In this document: positions 47,097 through 60,390 of the stretch, piece after piece
Layout: the number at the start of each line of letters is the position of its first letter
Position numbering within the stretch: the first letter of the stretch is position 1
Origin: Euwallacea fornicatus
Taxonomy: Eukaryota; Arthropoda; Insecta; Coleoptera; Curculionidae
Length of the DNA: 64,000 nucleotides
NCBI RefSeq assembly: GCF_040115645.1
Contig: NC_089549.1
Location: forward strand, 1,550,001 to 1,614,000
Reading direction: 5' to 3'
Position numbers and translations under genes: made by a program
Notes under the pieces: generated by a model
What the model was told of the DNA's origin: nothing
What the model saw: only the letters and a program-made list of their open reading frames with translations
Database searches by the model: none

Positions 47097-48118
47097 TGTT
47101 AGGTTGTTTAAAAAATAATGCCGTTTTTTGACCTTAAACTTTAACGCATGTGCTTCAAGCAAAACAAAACTTTATTAGTCGAGATAGGAACTATTCGATT
47201 CCAACACACTTTGACCAACGAGCCAGAAGTTTATTTATGCCAGTAACGTGAAATTCCGGAGGTCTGAAAGCGATGAAATCATTGAAGGCATTTTTGGCAT
47301 CGTCTTGGTTTCTTAAATATTTATGTCTTAAGAAATTGCCCAAATATTTAAAGAAGTGGTAGTCCGTGGAATAACAGTCTGGAGAGTACGGCGGACGTGG
47401 CGGGATTTCATAGTCCAACTGGTTTAATTATAGTAGGGTCAATCGTGCGACAGTCGTCGCGGAGCAGATCCGATCATTTTCTATTGACCAATGTTGGATG
47501 ATGTTGACGAAGTTTTAGGTGCATTTGGTGACGGCATAACTCTGCCCCAATCGCTGCGCCCCCATTCGCGAACGCAGACCACCAAAAGAGTCACCATCAC
47601 TTTCTTTTAGTGCAACTTTGGCTTTGGGAAATGCTGTGCAGCTTGACCACGGTCCAATCATTGAGCCGTCGGTTATCGTACACTTTTCATCACGCGTCAC
47701 AATCCGGTCGAGAAATTGATCATTATTGTTGCGCCAAATGAGCGACGACGCAACCTCAAACCGAATACGCTTCCGATGTTCGTTCGATCCACGTGGACTC
47801 CACTTATCGAAGTTCTCTCAGGTGGTTGGAAGTTGTTCCAATTGTAACACCTAAATTTCCTGCAAGTTCTCGAACTGTTGTGCGATTCATCTCCACCCAA
47901 GCCCTCAATTGGTCATTATCCATGGCTGTCTTTCGTCGAGGGCCCTCCTCCATCTTGGAGTGTCTCATCTCCATTGCGAAATTTTTGGAACAAACGTTGT
48001 AGCGTGCGTTCGTCAGTCGTTGCTTCGCCGAATGCGCCGCTGACGGTGCGACTTGCTTCCGCTGCTCTATGGCCCAGTTTAGACTCGTATGAGAAAATGA
48101 TGAGGCTTTTTTCCGCAT
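47097..48118 (-). mobile_element. Broken irritans-type mariner element
   Basis: The minus-strand transposase starts at a Met near 48118 and ends with a stop at 47191. In order: 'ESKLGHRAAEASRTVSGAFG' and 'ERTLQRLFQKFRNGDETLQD' (N-terminal helix-turn-helix), 'DNDQLRAW' and 'TVRELAGNLGVT' (second helix-turn-helix), 'RNNNDQFLDRIVTRDEK' (first catalytic Asp in a DEKW-like site, W changed to C), 'LLRDDCRTID' (second Asp region), 'PPYSPDCYSTDYHFFKYL' (third Asp region) and 'GINKLLARWSKCV'. Several frameshifts and stops separate these. A mariner-like end, 'gttaggttgtttaaaaaa', lies at 47097. I could not find the opposite inverted repeat. Inactive. Confidence 0.85.
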
Positions 48119-49693
48119 TAAGTTATAAAATTGATAATCACCTTGTTTAAATTTGAATAATGAGGAATTCTTAACAGAAATCTCGAGAAAATCGAGCACT
48201 TTAAATTTAAATGTAATATGCATAATATCAATGCAAAGGTTCGCTAAAAGTAATGTCGCATAGATGAGATTCATAAGAACCGACATTTTTTTAACGTGAT
48301 TTTTTAATATTAAAACACGCCACTTGCACGCTGAACGCATCATTAGAATTAATGAAGTTACTGAATACTAATGAGGCCGACGTTATAATTGGGGGCGCTT
48401 CAAAACTATTTAATATAATTTACCCCTTCGGTCTCAGATACCGGCCGTTAAGGAGGGAACGTTAAATAAAGCCTCTTCCAGATTAAAATTCGCATCCCTT
48501 TTATCGAATTAATCGAATCAAGAGCCTCTAACCCAAACCCCAGAAAAAGTCTTACGACACGCGACCAGATATCTCTTATCCTGACCTTGCCCAAAAGAAA
48601 GGAAGCCGTCATTTTTATATTATACAACTCGCAAAAACAACTTTGGGACTCTCCTGCGAAAAAGGGACCAACTTCAGGTCATTTCACGGGTTTTCTTAAT
48701 GTGCTGAATGAATTTCTCTGCTGGGGATCAGGTTATGAGATTTTTTCATTGCGACCTTGTTAATCGATGTTTAAAGGTGAAAATATTTGATGATTTCGCT
48801 GCAAGATAATTTGAATTCCTCCCCCGAAGGGATGAGATTCCCGAAGGGCTCAACTTAAAATTGTAAAATAATGCTTTATTACCTCGAGCAGTTGTCTTTG
48901 AATTGTGATGAGGATTGTGCTCGGATCGGATGTTGGGAATGTGCAGTGTTCGTTGGACGAAATTTTGAAATTTTTCGAAATGGCACGATTATTGCACTGT
49001 TTGCTTTTGGAGAAAAAATCCCAATCCGCATAATAGATAATTTCGCATTGTGCTCTGACGACAGCGGGACGTGGCTGCAGGCTGAAAAATGGGCCCCCCT
49101 TTTAAAATATATGTGCTCCAACCCTACAGGAGCTATATATCTTATCCGACTATATCGTAACTCCAAGATAAGGATGTCCAGCATCGGAATCTCGTAAATG
49201 GTAATCGATAGAGACTGGGTTAAATAGGAGAAAAGTGACGCATATGTAGTTTCATCGCTTAAGGAGACCGATAAAAGTTATTTTCGTGCGAGCGTGCAGT
49301 AAAGCCATTTTATTTCCACGCCCTATATAGCGCTTTTCTGTATTTGTGCGATAATTAGGTTGGATATTTCATGTCGCAACAGTCCAAGTTGCTACGTGGA
49401 CGACTGATAATCTACCTGCTCGGTCTGGGCCCATAAAATTAGCAAATACCACAGATTCATCAATGGTGTTTCCAAATATCAAAGGGTAAACCTCAAAAAA
49501 AAACTGACGAAAGAATCTCGTTCTAATTCTGTTTTGAGGCCATAAGAGTGCGGTAAAGCTTTCATGTTCATTGCAATTTACAGCGAAATAGAAAAAAAAA
49601 ACGTTATATAATACATGAGAAAATACTTTTACCACACTCCTCGTCGCATCGTCCCGACGACTGCAATTAGTGTGCGATAAATTGGTAAAATAC
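48119..49693. other. Intergenic DNA between two transposon relics
   Basis: No supported gene. A 108-codon frame at 48871-49197 overlaps a 101-codon antisense frame, and neither has a recognisable domain. Confidence 0.35.
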
Positions 49694-50683
49694 ACAGGGT
49701 GTTTATTGACTATTCGTAAAAGCTCTAAAGAGTGAATCTTCGATTGGTTCCAAGGTAAAAAGGTTCGAAAAACGCGGGTTCGTATCGGTTGGTTCACGAG
49801 ATACAGGACTTCATTAAAAAATATATATAATCGATTATATTTTTGATGAGTAATATGTTAATTTGACAAAATTCTGGCTGTTAAGAGCATCGATGATGAG
49901 AAACTCAAATATTTACTTAATTTTTTGTTTAATGTTAGAGGGCGCCACATACGGTGTGGTACCAGAATTTAAATAACCCTAACTCTTAGTATTTATCGCT
50001 GAAAGTAACCATTTTGAAAAAAAAAACGAGCTTAAACTTAAATCCGCCTTGAAAGTTCGTAAAATATATTACTGAGAGTTTTTGAGAAACAAGCGGAAAA
50101 AGTACATTACTTACCGTAATATGCTATTACTTTACAAATTAATAAAAATTATATAAAAATAAAAGTTCGTAATTCTTAATTTTGGATGAGAATTATCCTA
50201 ACCGTTAGATAAGAAGGGCGGGACCGCAAGCTTGGCCTTCCAGATCGCCAGATTTGAATCCTTTGGATTATTTTGTGTGGGGTCAATTGAAGTCACTAAT
50301 TAAAAAAAATTTCAGTCCAGAATGAACAAAATCTTAGAAAAAGGAATAACTGAATGGTCCAAAATTTAAACTCGTCTTTTTCCAAAACGGCTACTTTTAG
50401 CGACAAATATATACTGTAAGTGGCACCTTCCAAATTTAAACAAAAAATTAAGTAAATATTTGAATTTCTCATCACCGATGCTTCCAGTATCCAGAATTTC
50501 GTCTAATTTACTTGTTATTGAATAATAAAAATATAATCAAAATACCAACCAAAGACTTTTTTTGAAGCTCAATATCTCAAAAACCAAGCCGATGCGGACC
50601 CACGTTCACGTGAACTTTTATCTTAAAATTAGTCAAAGATTTGCTCTTTAAAGTGTGTGCAAGTAGTTAATAAACGCCCAGTA
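49694..50683 (+). mobile_element. IS630/Tc1-like element with very long terminal inverted repeats
   Basis: The left arm (49694-50041) matches the reverse complement of the right arm (50362-50683) over more than 300 bp. Shared blocks: 'gtttatt.acta', 'ctttaaagag', 'cg.atcggt', 'tcaaatatttacttaattttttgttta', 'ggcgccac'/'ggtgccac', 'tatttatcgctgaaagta'/'tatttgtcgctaaaagta'. Between them 50233-50310 encodes 'WPSRSPDLNPLDYFVWGQLK', the last-Asp block of IS630/Tc1-type transposases. Outer ends resemble the CAGGGTG ends elsewhere. Most of the transposase is gone, so this is a non-autonomous derivative about 990 bp long. A partial copy lies at 43020-43678. Confidence 0.82.
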
Positions 50684-53600
50684 TATGGCAAAAAATTAGT
50701 ATTTCCTATGAGGATGTGGTAGTGTGCTTGTAAAGATTTATACCACGCTAATGTTAAATTTAACTTAAGGAAGACAATAAAGTTAAATCATACGCGCTCG
50801 TGGAAAGAATGTCGCATCTAACACGTGCAAAAGTGTCTTTAACGCGCTCGATTGCCAACCGAACTCTGCTTTCTTCGGTCAACTGCAATGATCGTGTAGC
50901 AAATTATCACTTTTCGCACTTGTTAAGTAAATAACTATTTAAAAATCTCTTGAGATATTCATGCCAAGGCAGCTTAAGAATAACTTGACTTGAATCTTTA
51001 GAATTTCTTGAGGTTTGAAGGGTTTTTAAAGGATCTGCTAGTCCTGTTACTAAATCGTGTTAACCCGAGCAACTTTTTGCCCGTTTTCGAGTAGATATTC
51101 TTCAGAAAAATCTGTAGGTATTGTAAAAAATGTTCTTCAGGGTGAATTATAAAATTGTGTGGGAGAAAGACAGTTACAGAAAAAATTGTCGATAATAGAT
51201 TTCCGAATGTAGTCAAAAAGAAGCGGCGCGTAAACAAGAATTCCACACAAAAGGCCGAAAGTTGAAAAAGCTCCTCGTCACCGAATCGCTCGATTCGTAT
51301 CAGAAAAAGCATTTATCCAAGTCAAAGGAAGAGAATTGTCAACACGTCACGAGGTCCAGGTGCAGTTTGCAGTTGGCTAGTCGATTTACCGATGTCCCTA
51401 AAGCGTGTAATCTTCATATTAAAATTGGATTGGTGGATGGTCGACTGAAATTGAGTAAAAATTAGCTATTTCGAGATAAAGTGCCATATTATTCGAAGTT
51501 CGGTTGAGTTTTGAATTTCGCTCACGAATTCGAATTTCGGCACAGCAAAACCCTTTCAAAAAGGTGGCCAGTCCCGAAATTGATTTTTTGTGGTTTACCC
51601 AGTGTATTTGGCTTTTTATTACAAAATCCGAAAGGGAGAAAATAACAATTGACGTGTGCGAGAATTGTTTAATAAAAATATTTGCAGATTAATAAATCAT
51701 TTATTAATGTGATAAAAAATTAATGTTTTTTTTTTATTATTTCAAGTCTGCGGTATACGTGTTCTCTAGTAAATGGAGAACTGCTTTCATCAATATAATA
51801 CCATTTTGACCCTCTCTAAATTGTTGCATAAACGTGTAATTTAGATAATCAGATTTTAACCCACTATAATTAGCCAAACTATTAAATCTAGGAAATAATT
51901 ACGTATTTCTAATAAATCTGGTGATTGCGGCTATTTGGTTATTCATGACAATCAAAACATGTTATTATTACATCATTAACCGCTATTCAAATTCTGTCGT
52001 GCCGTATTAATTATAGTTGATAACATTCAATAACGTCGATAGAATTTTAAATGGGTTTATATTTTCAGCTTGACAACCGGTGAAGATCAATTGATGTAGT
52101 ATTTGCATAAAGAATCGAGTTTCGGATAGTTAATTTTTACTATCAAGTCCTTCAAAAAACAATGATGACCATGAAAAGACACTTTCTTTCTAGAGCATTT
52201 TTAATATCTTTAAATCGTATTTTTCACTCATTTTGGGCAAGTGGAAAAAATGCTGAAAACGCAAGTAACAATCGCTTTTACATAGTGAGATGAAGCATCC
52301 TTAATCATAGGCTTGCTGGAGGGTGATGTCAAGAAAATATTTTTTACCCTAAATGTTAACTTTAAGGCGCGATGCGAGAACAAAATAATTTTTTTTTTAA
52401 TTAAAAATACCTCTTTATTAAGAATTATCGTCAATTTCCATGAAAATCACTAAAATCGGTTAATTCTACGGCGCCGCCAAAGAAAAAGGGACTTCTAGAC
52501 ATTTTTAGATATTCGAGAAACTTTCTAGAGATTTGCAGATATTTCCCGCTCGAGGAAATTTCTGCGACTCCTCGAGAAATTCCCTTTTCATTTTGATCAT
52601 ATTTTTTCAACAGTGCGATATTTCAATGTTCTCAAAATGAAGTTTTATCGCAGTTTGATCAAAAAAGCTACTTGAAAACGAAAGCTTCCGTTTTTAGCTA
52701 ATGAATAATAATTTTTGTACGTTCTGTGGTGGCAGTTCAGGTAAATATAAATCTACAAAAGAATGTTCAAGGTTTATCATAATTTTAAATATTCATATTC
52801 AGAAACATATAACGTCGTTCTAAACACTTCTCCTAATGCAAAGGACCCTTTAATTAACGTTGTTTTTTGGACGATGTGAATTTTTAAAATTTTTTTTCGA
52901 AATTCCGAAGAGACGATTAAAAAACTGAAATTCCGGTTCGATTCGCGGTAAGCAACAAATTGACGAGTTCAGGGACAGATAATGCTAAGAATTTCAGATT
53001 GCATGAAAGACTGAGTCCCCGTAGATTTGATTAATTTAGCTTCCAATTAGCCAAAACACAATACCCACTATATATTTTTTCCACATGAGCAGCCCCGTCA
53101 GCGAGGATGTACCATGTGAAGATTCAACAGATTTGAGATGGTGCAGCTGCGTTCTATTTACCAACTAAAACCCTTGCAGTTTCCCACGATTCTCAACCCT
53201 AACTCTCCTCTCCTTCCATCGCCTCGCCCTTGAAATACACCTTTACCGGATTCCATCCGCAACTATCTTCCGCGATTTACACCTTTCGGATAGGGTTTTT
53301 TTGTTTAGATTTTTTTAAACCATGTGGGTAAATAGGGGAAGTGTATAGTGTTTTTGGCTATTTTGGGTAAATCCGAAAGAGGTGGAGGGATTGAGAAGGG
53401 TGTGCGTTTGATTGGTACAGTTTAAATTTGATTCTATGAGAAAGGTTAGAGAAAACGTTAGAGGTGCACAGAGAACGTCTGTTGAAATGCACTTAATGAA
53501 TCGATGGTGGATTTTGTGCCGCGACCGTTGGGAACGTGTAAAATAATACGGCAAAGGAAAATAGGACACGGAATTTTTTTTTTTTTTTTCAAATATTTAC

Positions 53601-55727
53601 GACTTTTAACATTGTTCATTACGTTCCAACTTATGGCGACAATATGCCAAAAATAGCAGTAAACCATTCCGTGTTTCTAGATCAAAACAGATCTTTGCCG
53701 CCAGAGCAGCGGCCCCTTTAAAGTAAACCTTGGGTATTACCTTTACAATGGTCACTAAAATTCTAAGGGCCGTAATAGCCCTGTAAACTTTCTTGTTATT
53801 GCCCACTCTCTCTGCTGTTGGTAATAATTTTGGAGACTATAAGCTAAAATACACTTGTGAGCAGTAAAATTTATTAGACGTGGAAAATTAGGAGAGTATC
53901 AAAGTTATTAGCAATAATGTCTGAGAACGGTTATGCGAGGTCATAATTTAGTGGTAGAGCATAAACGACTGGATGAATACGAATCAATCACCCTCTACCA
54001 CCGGGCTAATTCGCTTTTAACTGGGGTTTCTATTTTTCTTACATCGAAGATCCGTTAAAGTAACAAATGAAACGAGTCAAATTCCCAGCAAAGAAATTAG
54101 GAAAGTTTCCACGCGAATCTATTTTCTCTTTTCAGTTCACAGTGCCAGTTTTATTGAACTTGACCTGAAGAAACTTCACGGTGATACTTAGCATTGAAGA
54201 AAAGTTCCCGACGGATTTGAATTAGCTTTAAATTTCTTGGCTCTAGTCTCTGAGAAAATTTCTCAGCTCTAGAAAGTTTCTATCTCTAGATCCTCGATCT
54301 AATGGAGCAAAGTTTAAATAAACCCGAAGTTTCTTAACTAAATTAACATATATAATTTTTTGTTTTCGAGATATTTCGCCCACAAGAACCTGAAGTAATC
54401 GGAAAAAGTTTTTAACGAGCCAAAATGTTTTAAGAGAAAAAAATAATCATTACTTCACGTTTCGAAGAACGCTAAGTTGAATTAAAAATCTATTAATTTC
54501 TCGCTTCTGAGCAGGAATAGCCGCAATGGGCATGAAGTAAGCAATGAAATTACGAAACGGCAATTCGCGGGCAAATCTGCTTTGCGCCCATTTCATTGAT
54601 TTTAATAATAGATGTGAAAAAGATATTTTGAAGAGGGGACAAAAACGAACACTTCGAGGTCAAACGCCCCTATGGAGGTCGAAATACCCCGTTTGCCTGG
54701 ATGAGAAGAAAATTTACAAAAACTATCTGAAGTTTGAGAAGTTAAGAGTTGCTATCTGCAAGGAATACTTAAAAGTTCATATTTCACCCAGAAGTACACG
54801 GGAACTGCGACTATAAAGTAAGTAAAGCAGGTAAACCCTGAACATTCCAAATTTAAAATATTACTCGCAGAAAATAGATCCTCTATTCAGAGTAATTTTT
54901 GTAAATCCCTTCCACGTTAAGGTGAATGGTGCAGCTCAAGACCTGCAGGGACGTTATCCCTTAAAGTAGCCGTTAAACTATTTTTGTGAGGAGTTCTTTA
55001 AGTTATGAATTCTTGTAACACCTCAAGTTGAACGGCGTCGTCAAAAAACATTTATATAAAATCAGCAAACTCCATCTTCCTACGGTCGCCTCATTAACTT
55101 TTTCTCATCTCCACTGCCCAGCGGGGGGTGCCAAAGCTGTTTTACGTCACATGGGCCGACTGAACTCACCCTTAAAGACACAATGGCTCAGTGGATTTAG
55201 ATACACCGAAGCTTTGTGGAACCTCTCAATACCTCGATGGTCTATTGCTGAACGAGCGCAGCATGAAATCCTAGAAAACGTATTATTTTTTCAAGTTTAA
55301 AGATCTATTGTCCTGTCTAAATCGTTTGCGGAATATTCTGCTTAGTAATTTTAAGAAATTTCGTGCTTGTAAGGAGGGATTTAATTTATGTGTCAATATG
55401 TTATGTGTTCGGAGTCGAAGAGAAATGGCAGATTTTTACATTCTTTCATTTCGGATTGAATTTCTCCGGCCGGCCTCGAGAACCTCCTTTTACTTCCATC
55501 CATCCATGTTGAAAAGATGCTAAATGTCGAACTTCCAAAGGAACTGGGAGCCTACAGGAAGTGAAAATCAATGGAAAATCGTTGAATTATAAAACGTGAC
55601 TACAAGCCCAACAAAAAATGGCCAAAAACGCGGATCAACCTCGACCATATTTCAAACGAAACAGTTTTCCTAACAGCTCAGTAACGGTGACAAAACTACG
55701 CGTGTGAATGAGAGCTGGGAGAAGTTA

Positions 55728-55882
55728 CAGGGTGTGCGAACGTTTCGCGGTCCTTTACCACTCTCTGACGTCACAATGCTGAAACGTTCTTACATAATTG
55801 TTACAGTATGACATGCTAATTTATGCTTTTCGGCCGTAGAATAATTGCGTGCCGATAAACGCGTTTCGCGAGACACCCAGGG
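55728..55882. mobile_element. Small TA-flanked MITE (about 155 bp)
   Basis: The left end is CAGGGTGTGCGAACGTTTCGCG. The right end, reversed, is CCTGGGTGTCTCGCGAAACGCG, an imperfect terminal inverted repeat of about 22 bp. TA lies on both sides. No coding capacity. Confidence 0.55.
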
Positions 55883-56746
55883 TATGATGAAATTCAAAGA
55901 GGTAAAAAGAATGAACTAGTAATGTATTATCATCGAAAAGTTGGTTGATGTGGCTGATCCACGAAATTATTAATTAAAAAGGGCCCATCGCGGAGTATCG
56001 AACCAGCTCTGATTTATCACCGGAAACGAAGTAATGAAGAGAAACAGGTGGCGCGCGAGGGAGGCGATCATGGGAACAATTCTGATCCACGATAATGCGA
56101 TAATGGGAAGGAAATTTAAGTTTTTATGGAAAACTTCCTTTATTGCCAAAGATAAAAATGTTTTTAAATGGGAATCGAAAAAAGAATCCCTACACTGGTG
56201 CATACTAGATATTTTATGAACATCCTTCATTCTGTTATTGGGAGAGCGCAGATTTGCGCATACACACAGAAGTCACATTTAATCAGAAGCATTCGATTTA
56301 ACCAAATATGAATAGTTGTGAAACAATCGTGATTCCGATTCCCTATCATCAAATTAAGCTGAATTCCTATATACATCCTATGTACAGGGTGCTTCTCCAA
56401 GAGCGTATTTTACACGGTAGTTACCATAGTCATGAAACTTGAGAACAACGAGTCGAAATGAGGTGAATTTTTGATTTAATGAAAATGCTTGTGATTCATA
56501 AAATTGCCAAAATTAGAATCTGTTCGAACTATTCTCTTCGTCAGAGCTGTTAAGGTTTTCATTCACTTTCAAGTATTTCTCCTTGATTGTCAGTTTCCTG
56601 ATGTTCTGCAGCAGCAGAACAACCACAAAATTCTTTAGAGTTTGTGCGTCTAATGCAAACGAAGTCTCTGCATTATCTACGTATACAGGTTTCAGACCGG
56701 GCAGTTAGTAATATTTTTTTCCAATGGAAGACACCAATATATGCAT

Positions 56747-56774
56747 ATACATATATATATATATATATATATAT
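56747..56774. repeat. (AT)n microsatellite
   Basis: Uninterrupted alternating AT of roughly 12-13 units within 'tatacat...gtatac'. Directly visible. Confidence 0.85.
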
Positions 56775-59700
56775 GTATACATATAACAATCTCTGGAAAT
56801 AACGATTTATTACAAAGACTACAAAGGGAACTAATTGTAGGCGCGATTTTCCGACGTCGCTTCGACGTCTAATCAAGATTTCGATTAAAAACTCATTGGG
56901 CATCTTTGATTTATACCTATTTCGACGTCGGAATTCGTGCACTTTACTTGCATAGCAAAAAATTCAATTTGAGTGCTAATTTCAACTGGTGCCACTGCAT
57001 TCTCTAAAATAAGAATAAAAGTGCTTTCAAGCAATCATAAAATGGATAATATCGCTTTCGCCCTGTTGCAAAAAGTGCAGCGCTGGAAAAAATACAGAAA
57101 TTTTTAAGAACTTCAATTCGTATGAACGGGCAGCTTATTATTAAGAAGGACATCCAACAGGTACCCGAAGTCTTAACGGACAGAAAGTGCCGAACAGGTT
57201 TCCGAACTTAACAAACAACAAATCTATCTTTGAATAAGTTCAATTTTTTTTTTATCAAAAGCTTCGCTCAACAGTTCTTTCAATCTGAAAAAAACCTCCG
57301 AAAGTTAGGAATTTTCGCTCTTTACTTTATATTACCTTCTAAAGTATGGATTTCTCCATCAAATTTAGGGAATACTGAACATTCTTGTTAACGTGAATAT
57401 TTAGGATAATTGGTTTATTGCTGCATTTCCTTGAAAACTATGTTCCTGGCTGAGTTTGCAACACTTCAATAATTTGGTCTTTTGTGCAAGTAACTTAAAA
57501 TTCCTAGAAAGGCAGAAATAAATACTGAGAATCAGCCATTTCCGGTGTGAGATTTTAAGGGGTAAATATTTATATTAGCCCTTAAAGTGGTGTATTTCGT
57601 TTGAGACAAAAATAGCACATTCATAAAGACTAATAATACCAGCTATTTTTTTCTTTCGTTTTATTTGTATTCAATATCTCAAAATGAAATAATACGAATT
57701 TATTGCTCACTCCTTGCTTGCCTCCTTGTTTTTCAAACATAGATTTTGATGATATAGTGCAAAACATGCACCTCACATACAGTTTTTCTACTGAGGTCGC
57801 TCAATTACAATAAAAAGTCAAAAACGATTACCATTTTTTCGTTTTAAGTTAGAATAATTGGCATTTCTGGATATTATCTTTATCACTTCATTTTCAGAAA
57901 TTCGTCATTTAAATTATACGTGCCAATCTTGGCCAAACACAACGGGAAGGAATCACATAATGGTGCGGTAATAGAACTTATAATCAAACAATTGCGGTGC
58001 GATAAAATGCCTATAATCGTCCCGAATTAATAGGAGCATCTTTTCTACGGTTTTGTAACAAGGACAACTTTCATCACACGTGACCCTAACCGGATCTATT
58101 GCTTCTATCTCTGAAGAGAGAACGTCTCATAACGTTAACTTTCGGCTCTAAAGACGAAAATTTGACAGTAGCACGTGAACGCATCCCGCCATTCACGGGA
58201 GTACCGTTGGAAATATGTCAGAGGGTGATGTCAAAAATGCCAGCCCAATGACAATGACTTAACGATGACATAAAAAACGAAATGTTTTATAATTTATCTC
58301 TGTCTGTTGGATAAGTGTCGAGTGGGAGCACAATATAGAGGTGCCGTAATTATTTAACCTTGAATGTTACCTTTTTTTGTCGATTTTGTATATACTTAGC
58401 TTCCTATAATAAAATCGTGCTCTATCGAACCACGGCGTGCAAAATTGTTAATTAAACTATTTAATGATTTCATTACCGCATGTATGCAAACAATGATCGT
58501 AAATCAGTTTCTGTAATTCCAGCTCGGCTTGGCCTCGTTTGGTAAACTGTTCCGTCATCCACAGAAAATGTTATTTTCACCCGTTGAAAAATACGCTGTT
58601 TTCTTCATCGCACGTTGTGGAACTGCATTTATTTCAAGTTTTACTCTTTCTGTCTCTGGACATTTCTGAAATACTTATGATCTGAAGCATTTAATCGTCT
58701 ATTGAAAGAAATTCGTTTCCGTTAGTTTATATTCGTGCCTTGGTAGTTCCACACTAAGCGCATATTTTACCTGCTTTATTTTACTAGGATTATAATGAGT
58801 CCGTTTATGGCCGCTAAATAGTATTAAAAAGCAGGAACTAATCGAATCGGACATAAGATAACGAACCACGACTCTGCAAATAATAATCGTAGAAATTTTA
58901 TATTCATGTCCCTGCGACACCGAGGGTTACTTGTCTCACCGCCTATCCCTCTCTCGAGAATTTCGCTTCTTATACGGGTTCACAGCCATTATTCCAGGAA
59001 CTTCAATGCATATTTCTATACAAAAGGAATCGAAACATTGTTACCATCATTATGATATTGGCTAATAATGACTAATTACACAAATAGTCTTAAACCCCGT
59101 TTCGAACCATATTTGACGCACAAAAAACCGCCTATATCGAGGTTAAATTGCATTATTTACGTTGCATCTCCCTCATTAATTTCATCAGTATGATCTTGCA
59201 GCTATTTAGAAAGCCATTCTTCATGTTAAATTAGATGTCAAGTCGAAAACTCGAGCAAAACAAGTCAAAAACCTATCGTAGCAAAAAAAAACGCACGCAA
59301 TAACACTCGTCAGACTTGCAAATCATCATTAAAAAGTCATTGCATTTTCATTTTCATTTCATGTGCCTCATCAGTCTCTTCTTTTTTCTCGGTGTTTGGC
59401 TGCAACTCCATCACGTCGTGGAGTGGATTCTTTGTTTTAGAACTGGTAATGTATTTTTTGAAGGTCACTTTTGGCCCACAGCCTCGGGTTATATAGACTG
59501 CTACGTTGCCTGGTTGTTCAGGTTTTCACTGTTGTAAAATGGTCGAGTCATTTTGAATGTTCATAAATAATTGGCATAACGTCTAATATGGATGTATCAG
59601 GGACTATGACACTGCCGCATTTCAGTTGACCACCATGTAGGAAGTTCAAATACGGGTTTGAGCATGATTCAAACCAAAGAGAAGGACACCGCCCGCGTTG

Positions 59701-60282
59701 CACCACTCACTGAAATCGATGAATTCCGGCTGAAAAAAAATCAAGTTTTAGTATACAGGAGATTTCAAGATATCTGTAGAAGCTCAAGTGTTATGTGCTT
59801 AATATAGAAAATACTTAGCTATCGTGCCTTTAACCAATGTGTAGGTGTCTGATCTGATTGTACACAATAAGAGAATCATGTGGAATTGTTGTTCACAACA
59901 AACGCAATTGTTTTTCTCAGTAGAATTCTTTTCTATGTCCGTATTAGCCTGAGGCTTCGCATTTTTTTATCACATTTTCTAAAATTCAAATTTTCAATTT
60001 TTCGCGTCTCCCGGTGCGTTTTCCAAAATACAAAGCCCTACGAACGTGAAAAATGCTTCCATACTGAGGACAGCCAATTTTTTGAAACACTAAAAAAATT
60101 TTCCTTCCTGTCTTTCCCTTTCAACTTCTATCTTTTCTCTTTCATCTTCCTTCTTTCATCTCTCTCCGAATCAGCATCTTTCATCTTTGCTCCCCATCTT
60201 CTGGACAAATGTATTTTTGCCGCAATTCATGTCCCTTTTTTATTATCTATTATTGTAAATCTTCCAAAAGGTTCAGAGAGTA

Positions 60283-60390
60283 TGCCATAAATACCTAAAA
60301 GCATATAACCAAATTTACAAAGCATTTATTATCGCGGTGCCAGACTAAAAGCAGGATGATTCATCGCTGAGGAATCAAAAACTAAATTTG
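60283..60390 (+). repeat. Dispersed repeat family R1, copy 3
   Basis: Matches 2466-2580 closely ('atacctaaaa', 'ccaaatttac', 'gcatttattat', 'gatgattcatcgctgaggaa') and 1981-2090 more loosely. Same orientation as the other two although about 58 kb away. Confidence 0.65.

Larger units (their letters stand above)
50684..60282. other. Long AT-rich interval without recognised genes
   Basis: About 9.6 kb with no supported host gene. Present are a T run at about 53574-53590, an (AT)n microsatellite at 56747-56774, a small inverted-repeat element at 55728-55882, an 8-bp perfect hairpin at 56602-56621 and a solo transposon-like end near 56384. Open frames up to 136 codons (59880-60290) are F/L/S-rich, reflect T-rich DNA and carry no domain. 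Confidence 0.4.

Noticed and set aside
48871..49197. 108-codon frame with several cysteines
   Set aside because: Open on both strands, no signal peptide, no recognisable spacing and no splice context.
49369..49797. 142-codon minus-strand frame
   Set aside because: It runs into the left inverted repeat of the element at 49694 and has no domain. Chance frame.
53941..54005. tRNA-like 'agtggtagagca...' sequence
   Set aside because: The A-box-like start is not followed by a B box or a foldable T arm.
59880..60290. 136-codon open frame rich in F, L and S
   Set aside because: Composition follows T-rich DNA ('ttt', 'tct', 'ctt'). It mimics membrane segments without any recognisable protein pattern.
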